42,057 nt of DNA from Nitrospira sp. CR1.2. GTDB lineage: Bacteria; Nitrospirota; Nitrospiria; Nitrospirales; Nitrospiraceae. Below, in pieces: positions 37,504 through 42,057 of this stretch. A program made the translations under genes and the position numbers. How positions within the stretch are numbered: the first letter of the stretch is position 1; every line of letters begins with the position of its first letter. The notes beneath the pieces were generated by a model. It did not search any database. It saw only the letters and a list, made by a program, of their open reading frames with translations, and was not told where the DNA came from. The stretch spans positions 1-42,057 of the forward strand of contig WIAG01000031.1 in assembly GCA_014055495.1 (NCBI GenBank). The letters are read 5' to 3'.

Positions 37504-38094
37504 ATGATCATGACGCTGCCCCGCGTTGGTCGGACCATCGCGCTGTACAAGCCCTATGGCGTATTACCTTGTTTTACCGATCCGGAGGGGCGTCCCACGC
37601 TCGGTGCGTATCTCGATGTCCCCTGTGTCTACCCTGCCGGCCGTTTGGACTTGGATAGTGAGGGCTTGCTTCTGCTGACCTCAAACGGCAGGTTAGCCCA
37701 TCGCATTACCGATCCACGACACCATCTCCCCAAAGTCTATCTCGTGCAGGTAGAGCGCGTGCCGGATGCAGCCGCCTTGGCACAACTGGAGAGCGGTGTT
37801 GTGATCGCCGGTGTCCGCACGAGGCCTGCCCAGGCGAAGCTTCTGCCCACTCCGCCTTCCTTGCCTGAACGATCGACTCCGATTCGATTTCGCAAGCATG
37901 TGCCGACGGCATGGCTGGAACTCACGTTGCGTGAAGGGATGAATCGGCAGGTTCGACGGATGACGGCAGCAGTCGGCCATCCCACGTTACGGCTCGTGCG
38001 TGTCGCCATCGGCCCGATCATGCTGGGTGAGCTTCAGCCAGGTTGTTGGCGGGAGCTCACTGCGCAGGAGATGGCCGACATAACGCGGTCGTAG
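37504..38094 (+). CDS. RluE-like 23S rRNA pseudouridine synthase
   Basis: A 196-residue RsuA-family pseudouridine synthase lacking the S4 domain, as in RluE. The substrate-fold motif YKPYGVLPCF is at about 15-24, catalytic Asp49 is in GRLDLDSEGL, and LREGMNRQVRRMTAAVGHPTLRL is the conserved C-terminal stretch. A second, S4-containing paralog is at 28550-29797 in this window. Start at ATG 37504; ATG 37510 is possible. It is followed by a repeat element. Confidence 0.85.
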   Translation: MIMTLPRVGRTIALYKPYGVLPCFTDPEGRPTLGAYLDVPCVYPAGRLDLDSEGLLLLTSNGRLAHRITDPRHHLPKVYLVQVERVPDAAALAQLESGVVIAGVRTRPAQAKLLPTPPSLPERSTPIRFRKHVPTAWLELTLREGMNRQVRRMTAAVGHPTLRLVRVAIGPIMLGELQPGCWRELTAQEMADITRS

Positions 38095-38136
38095 CGGAAG
38101 GTGTTCACGTGGTGGCGTGCCGGTTGATCTCCTTGG

Positions 38137-38390
38137 CCCGCATTATTCATGAGCACTTCTGCTGCAATCGCTGATTCACTGCTGCGACGAGCCTATGGCC
38201 GGCGGCCTCGCCCCTTCGGTCCGGCCGCCTCACCGACTCGGCGGCGCGCACAAACGTGGCGCTCTTTCTATATCGCGCCGTGCGCCCCTCACCGTACTGC
38301 ACGAGTGCGCGTCATGTCCTCACGGATCCGCGCACCGGTCTCGCCACGTGGCTAGGCAATTTCGGGACAAACCGTCATGAACAATGCGGG
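38137..38390. mobile_element. MITE-like palindromic element, long copy
   Basis: About 254 bases bounded by CCCGCATTATTCATGA (38137-38152) and TCATGAACAATGCGGG (38375-38390), nearly perfect inverted ends. Reversed, its two end regions match the short copy at 3047-3167 through most of their length (for example GCACTTCTGCTGCAATCG and CTAGGCAATTTCGGGAC here). A middle block, including the GC-rich stretch near 38200-38330, is absent from the short copy. It has no coding capacity. It lies between an RluE-like gene and a frameshifted deaminase gene. Confidence 0.75.
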
Positions 38391-38415
38391 TCAGACTGTA
38401 GCGAGGAGGGATGTC

Positions 38416-39065
38416 ATGAGCTGTACTGGGCCTGATTCAGGCAGGAGTATGACGGATCAGAGTGATGACATGTCGACTCGTCGTCGGCTCTTGCAGGGGG
38501 GGCCGGTCTCGCCATGATCGCCATGAGTGAAGGTGCTTCGAATGGCGAGGGACTTGCGGCCGCTGAGAGCCCGCAAGGTCGAGCATTCGATCGGGAAACC
38601 GCCGAACATATGGTACGGAGAGCTATAGCGCTGAGCCGTCACGGGATGAGGTCCGGGGAGGGCGGCCCATTCGGTGCGGTGATTGTGAAGGAAGGAGCGA
38701 TTGTCGGTGAAGGGTGGAACCGTGTACTGGCGACCAACGACCCCACGGCGCATGCCGAGATGGAGGCGATTCGTGCTGCAGCCCGGTCAGTGGGCTCATT
38801 TACTCTAAGGTTGTGAACTCTATACAAGCGCCCAACCCTGCCCAATGTGTGTCTCGGCGCCATCTATCGGTCGCGTCTCGACCGTGTGTTGTACGGAAAT
38901 AGCGTGAGGGATTCAGCGGCGATCGGCTTTGAGGAGGATGTCGTTTATCGACAGTTGACCTGCTCTCCGCAGCAACGCGACGTTTCAGATGTGCAGGTGT
39001 TGGCGGATGAAGCCCACGCTGTGTTTCGTGAGTATGAAGCCCAGCCGGGAACCGTTCGGTACTGA
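38416..39065 (+). pseudogene. Tat-type guanine-deaminase-like protein, three frameshifts
   Basis: Reading across frames gives a cytidine/deoxycytidylate-deaminase-fold protein closest to guanine deaminase. The start at ATG 38416 leads to a twin-arginine-like segment (STRRRLLQGG) that breaks at a run of 7 G (one G missing) near 38500. The next segment has THAEMEAIR-type His-Ala-Glu (AHAEMEAIRAA). A second shift, two bases lost near 38808, precedes GCELYTSAQPCPMC with the zinc Cys pair. A third, two bases gained near 38851, precedes LGAIYRSRLDRVLYGN. The shift near 38808 leaves TGA at 38814. The zinc motifs all survive, so decay is recent or assembly error is possible. Confidence 0.75.
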
Positions 39066-39237
39066 CCGACACTCGTGGAATCTGCCGCGTATCCCAGCGT
39101 TGTTGCACGACCTCGTCTTGCCGCATAGGGTGCTGAGTGTCGCAGCGAACTGGATATAGGGTGCCCACCTGAGGTATACCAGGCGGTACATCCACGCGGC
39201 CGACGCATGGCAGTGCTGTGGTGAGAGGGGATGAATC

Positions 39238-39780
39238 ATGGGGAAATGTGTGCGTGTGATCTGCCGATTGTCCGTGCTGATGCTGCTCGGTCCCGGTGTA
39301 TTCCCTTCCCTGCCTGTGGCGATAGCCAGCCCGGATGTGGTTCCTGTAACCGATATGCGGCACATCAAAAAGTTTGTCGCCGTTGAAGTTCAGACCCAGG
39401 GGACTGCCGAGAAACTTGGCATCAGCAGTGCCGAATTGACCGATGTGACCAGGGTGACCCTGCTGAATAAGGTGCCGGGGATTGCGCTCGAAGGGTCGAG
39501 TGGGCCGTCTCCCGATGCGCCCGAACGCCTCAATCAACTCGGTTTTTTCACTTGCGAGGTGTGGACGGTAGGCGATCAATATATCGCCGCCTATCACGTC
39601 GATTGCAACGCAGGCTCCTATACGGCCCAGAAGACGCCCGGCAGCCTCTGGAACCAAGCCATTCTCGGATATGGGCCGAAGGACGAAGTGTCCGACGCGG
39701 TGCGCAAGGGAGTGCGTGCCATGGTGGAGTTGTTTGCGACCACCTTTGCGAGCGCCCGCGCCGAGGGAGGAGTGCGGTAG
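39238..39780 (+). CDS. Exported protein of unknown function
   Basis: A 180-residue protein with a signal peptide (LSVLMLLGPGVFPSLPVAIAS). The mature part has strands and helices, one Cys pair (FFTCEVWTV and YHVDCNAG), and a helical C-terminus (AVRKGVRAMVELFATTFASA). I recognise no family. It probably lies in the periplasm. It is isolated between a broken deaminase gene and a gene-poor stretch. Confidence 0.6.
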   Translation: MGKCVRVICRLSVLMLLGPGVFPSLPVAIASPDVVPVTDMRHIKKFVAVEVQTQGTAEKLGISSAELTDVTRVTLLNKVPGIALEGSSGPSPDAPERLNQLGFFTCEVWTVGDQYIAAYHVDCNAGSYTAQKTPGSLWNQAILGYGPKDEVSDAVRKGVRAMVELFATTFASARAEGGVR

Positions 39781-40665
39781 CTTGCCGTTGTTGCTGGGCT
39801 GTGCGATCGATGTGTTGCTCGGCATTTTCTCTGTCCAGGATACGTTTTCTCCCTTCCACCTGTTCCTGCTTGATCCGTTCGACCTTCTCGATTCGCGTTT
39901 GCCCTGGCTCTGAGAGCATGTTCCCCAGAGCGAAGTGATCATGTGCGCAGCCGGCGTATCCCCGCGCCAGCATCAATTCTTTTCCCCAATGTTTCATGTG
40001 ATCTACGGTGCTGATCTGGTATGGCGACTGATTATAATTAGATTGAAATACGTGCAAGTATTATTCGAGCAGCGTATGGTGTATAGGAGCTGTAAGGCTG
40101 CAGCATGTGAGATGTCGACGATACAATGGGCTGTCCGGCGGCATGATACGCCGGGGTAGGCGTTCAACGCTTCGACTGGCGCACAGGCGGGTGAGAGAGT
40201 CTTTTTGCGCGTGCCGGCCTCGCTGTGACGGAACGCGTTTGAGATTTCGCCGCGCAAAGGGGCATTTGGAACAGAGTTGTTTGCGCATGGCCTGCGAGCT
40301 TCCCCGAGCAGGCTGCAAAAAACTCGATTGTTCCACAGTACGCAACCATTCACTCCTGTGCCGTATGGGTCTAGCCGTCATCCGCAGGACGCGCAAAAAG
40401 ACCGTCTTCTTACCCGTCGTTCCTTTCTCGTGATAGCCCGGTTGCGGGTCCGGAGGAGATACGCTGCTCGATTCACGAATGTTGAGAGCGCCGCTGGCGG
40501 ACGTTTTTCGTATCCTGCCAGTGGTCGGCCAGTTCTGTCGCTTGACGCCCGCTTCCTGTGCCAGCCAGTTTGGTCTTACCCCAGTGTTACCTGCGTCAGG
40601 CTGAGATCGGAGTGCGTGGGAGTGCCGAGCGAGGGGGCTGCGAGATAGGTGCGAGAGCGGAGGGA
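39781..40665. other. Gene-poor region, possible gene remnant and inverted repeat
   Basis: An 885-base stretch without a convincing intact gene. On the minus strand, from ATG at 39997 leftward, a charged, protein-like run (MKHWGKELMLARGYAGC, then QTRIEKVERIKQEQVEGRK) persists until the end of the exported-protein gene and then runs into that gene's antisense strand; it may be the relic of a truncated gene. The right half contains the imperfect inverted repeat annotated at 40199-40402. Base composition of the piece near 40020-40060 is AT-rich, suggesting a promoter or an insertion edge. Confidence 0.4.
40199..40402. repeat. Inverted-repeat element, MITE-like
   Basis: GTCTTTTTGCGCGT (40199-40212) is exactly complementary to ACGCGCAAAAAGAC (40389-40402). 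The similarity continues imperfectly on both sides for some 45 bases per arm. About 200 bases with no coding capacity lie inside. It is likely a degenerate member of a dispersed repeat family. Confidence 0.45.
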
Positions 40666-41694
40666 TTACAAGCTTTCTACGTCGGCGATTATCGTGTGTA
40701 ACCCGCTCGAGCCGGCCGGTTGCGGGCGAATCAACTCGGCAATTTGTGGTTGGCCTTTGCTGTCAACGGCACGCACAGCGACTTGGTATTTGCCGCGCTT
40801 CTGTGGGTGCCACGTATAATTCCATATGACCCATGAATAGGGAGACATGGGTGTTTCAATCTCGCACGAGTCCCAGGTTCTTGCTGCGTCGAGGCTGATT
40901 TCCACTCTGCTGATAGAGTTGGGACCACCAAATGCGATCCCACGGAATCGTTGTTCGGGTCCGCGCAATGTTTGGTAGTGGCCTGGCGAATCTATGCGGG
41001 AAAATGTCTTGATTGTGGCGTCGTCCGTCCAACCTTTTCGTTGCCAGTAGCCCCGGTAGTCCCCTGCATGCGCCTCGATTTCAACAATCCATTTGACGTT
41101 TTTGATGCCGTATAGGCCGGGGACGAGTAGTCGGAGCGGAAAGCCATGCTCCTTAGGCAATTTTTCGCCGTTCATCAAAAACGCCAGCATCACGTCGTCC
41201 TGCATCGCGCGTGTCAATGGAATGCTGTCATCGTAAGCGTCCGCACCGCGGAACACGATGTCCCGCGTCGTCTCCTCATCGATTTCTGCTTCGCGCAGTA
41301 GTTTGTTTAAGGAGATCCCGCGCCAACGTGCGTTGCCAAGGCTATCTCCGCCTGGCAAAGTGTCAATACACATGAGTGTCGAAATTTGCTCGAAATTCTC
41401 GCGGTTCAATAGTTCTCGCCAGCCCAGGGACAGCGGTTTCTTTACTTCGCCCTTCACCGACAATCGCCATTCATCTTGTCGGAGGTCGCGCGAGACGTTA
41501 AATGGAGAGTCGGAATAGTTCACGACATAGAATTTTTTGTTTTCCGTGAAGTAATTGGTGTCGCGAGGGGGCATGGCGAACATGCGCCCGAAAAAAGATC
41601 CGACTCCATCGCAGCCTCCAGTGAGGCCGGCGGCAGCCGCAATTCCAGTGAATTTTAGGAGGCTTCGTCGATTTAAGTTGAACCAATTCTCCAT
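40666..41694 (-). CDS. Tat-exported sulfite-oxidase-fold molybdoenzyme
   Basis: A 342-residue protein of the sulfite oxidase family. The N-terminus has a twin-arginine motif (NRRSLLKFTG, Arg9-Arg10) followed by a lipobox-like LTGGC at 24-28, so it may be Tat-exported and lipidated. The molybdopterin domain has the Mo-binding Cys109 in LMCIDTLPGG, followed by LGNARWRG and the GFPLRLLVPGLYGIKNVKW signature; the C-terminal Ig-like domain (SRVEISLDAARTWDSCEIE) is present. Relatives include YedY-like and sulfite/sulfane dehydrogenase catalytic subunits. No heme or haem-partner gene is next to it. It reads away from the rRNA promoter. Confidence 0.9.
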   Translation of the reverse strand: MENWFNLNRRSLLKFTGIAAAAGLTGGCDGVGSFFGRMFAMPPRDTNYFTENKKFYVVNYSDSPFNVSRDLRQDEWRLSVKGEVKKPLSLGWRELLNRENFEQISTLMCIDTLPGGDSLGNARWRGISLNKLLREAEIDEETTRDIVFRGADAYDDSIPLTRAMQDDVMLAFLMNGEKLPKEHGFPLRLLVPGLYGIKNVKWIVEIEAHAGDYRGYWQRKGWTDDATIKTFSRIDSPGHYQTLRGPEQRFRGIAFGGPNSISRVEISLDAARTWDSCEIETPMSPYSWVIWNYTWHPQKRGKYQVAVRAVDSKGQPQIAELIRPQPAGSSGLHTIIADVESL

Positions 41695-41856
41695 GAGAAA
41701 TACTCTGCGACATTAAAAAGATCTTTTCAAGGCTTGACTCCAGAAATCCAGATTGGTATAAGGATGCACGTTTGATCCAGCCAGGTGGCCGGTGCGGTTG
41801 TAACCCCGCGACGGATTCTCAGCAAGCCCTGATCAAAAAAATATCTTCTGACCATC

Positions 41857-41885
41857 TTGACACGGTCAGGCCAGCGTAGTAAAGT
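41857..41885 (+). promoter_or_regulatory. rRNA operon promoter
   Basis: A perfect TTGACA (41857-41862), 17-base spacer, and TAAAGT (41880-41885) as the -10 box. It lies about 130 bases before the 16S 5' end, at the usual distance for a leader-containing rRNA transcript. The start would fall near 41892. Confidence 0.7.
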
Positions 41886-41900
41886 GGGCGGCTCGCGTGG

Positions 41901-41943
41901 GGAACGAGAAAACGTTCCGAAGCGTGAACAGTTCTTTGACAAC
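41901..41943 (+). promoter_or_regulatory. rRNA leader with hairpin and boxA-like antitermination site
   Basis: GGAACG (41901-41906) pairs with CGTTCC (41913-41918) over a 6-base loop, near the transcription start. Shortly after, TTCTTTGACAAC (41932-41943) closely resembles the boxA antitermination element of rRNA leaders (TGCTCTTTAACA in E. coli), which loads Nus factors. Confidence 0.55.
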
Positions 41944-42014
41944 TGAATAGAGCGAGAAATGAGTAAGGTAAGGTGTATTGAAGAGGTGGCCCTCGGGTCC
42001 AATTCAAGTAGAAC

Positions 42015-42057
42015 CTTTATGAGAGTTTGATCCTGGCTCAGAACGAACGCTGGCGGC
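42015..42057 (+). rRNA. rrs: 16S rRNA, 5' end only
   Basis: The universal 16S start AGAGTTTGATCCTGGCTCAG is at 42022-42041, followed by AACGAACGCTGGCGGC. By comparison with E. coli, where this motif begins at nucleotide 8, the mature 5' end is near 42015. The gene runs off the window. GAACGAACGCTGGCGGC fits many bacteria including Nitrospira. Confidence 0.97.

Noticed and set aside
38149..38380. Small open frames within the repeat at 38137-38390
   Set aside because: They fall entirely inside the MITE-like element and are Arg/Pro/Ala-rich shadow frames without ribosome sites.
1..42057. CRISPR array or tRNA genes
   Set aside because: No regularly spaced direct repeats and no tRNA cloverleaf were recognised by eye; a tRNAscan-type run would settle the tRNA question.

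Overview
The window looks like a chromosomal segment of a Nitrospira-like bacterium (Nitrospirota). This is inferred from the 5' end of a 16S rRNA gene at the right edge, from the gene families present, and from many small secreted proteins of unknown function. No sequence search was possible, so the genus is an inference. Most of the window is a housekeeping chromosome, with accessory patches at 1-3200, 6000-7100 and 38100-40650.

Left edge (1-3026): an unusual RiPP-type locus. A PqqD-like recognition domain is followed by two tandem 36-37 residue peptides carrying a nearly complete lasso-peptide leader motif, then a perfect hairpin, an HPr-kinase-like P-loop kinase and a nucleotidyltransferase. 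Kinases and nucleotidyltransferases of these kinds accompany lasso peptides of the paeninodin type. Here, however, the cores lack the residues needed for a lasso ring, and the protease and cyclase genes are not in the window. This is the best candidate for an undescribed system. A small palindromic MITE-like element (3047-3167) ends the region; a second, longer copy lies at 38137-38390 in the opposite orientation.

3337-6019: a run of same-strand genes encoding an exported thioredoxin-like protein, a small unknown protein, a degenerate metallo-beta-lactamase-fold protein, a TPR protein and an unknown protein. 6021-7063 is a decayed O-methyltransferase, overlapped at its end by a small membrane protein on the other strand.

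7668-19508: a secreted PQQ-like repeat protein, a membrane-anchored TPR metalloprotease, recG, a coiled-coil protein, a Ppx/GppA phosphatase, a methyltransferase with an apparent PqqD-like N-terminal domain, a cupredoxin, a histone-H1-like protein, an exported Lon-type protease domain without an ATPase, and an exported pentapeptide-repeat protein.

19607-33559: scpA-scpB (chromosome condensation), a DUF4124-like secreted protein, a 989-residue protein with two six-bladed NHL propellers, then guaB, guaA, an RluB-like pseudouridine synthase with a long basic tail, aspS, aroC and an ABC ATPase, all on the + strand and closely spaced.

33640-42057: a periplasmic S1C protease with a PDZ domain, an Slp-type lipoprotein, a YpfJ-type zinc metallopeptidase, a further lipoprotein, an RluE-like pseudouridine synthase, the second palindromic element, a Tat-type deaminase gene broken by three frameshifts, a secreted unknown protein, a gene-poor stretch with a degenerate inverted repeat, a Tat-exported sulfite-oxidase-fold protein, and finally the promoter, leader and first bases of an rRNA operon.
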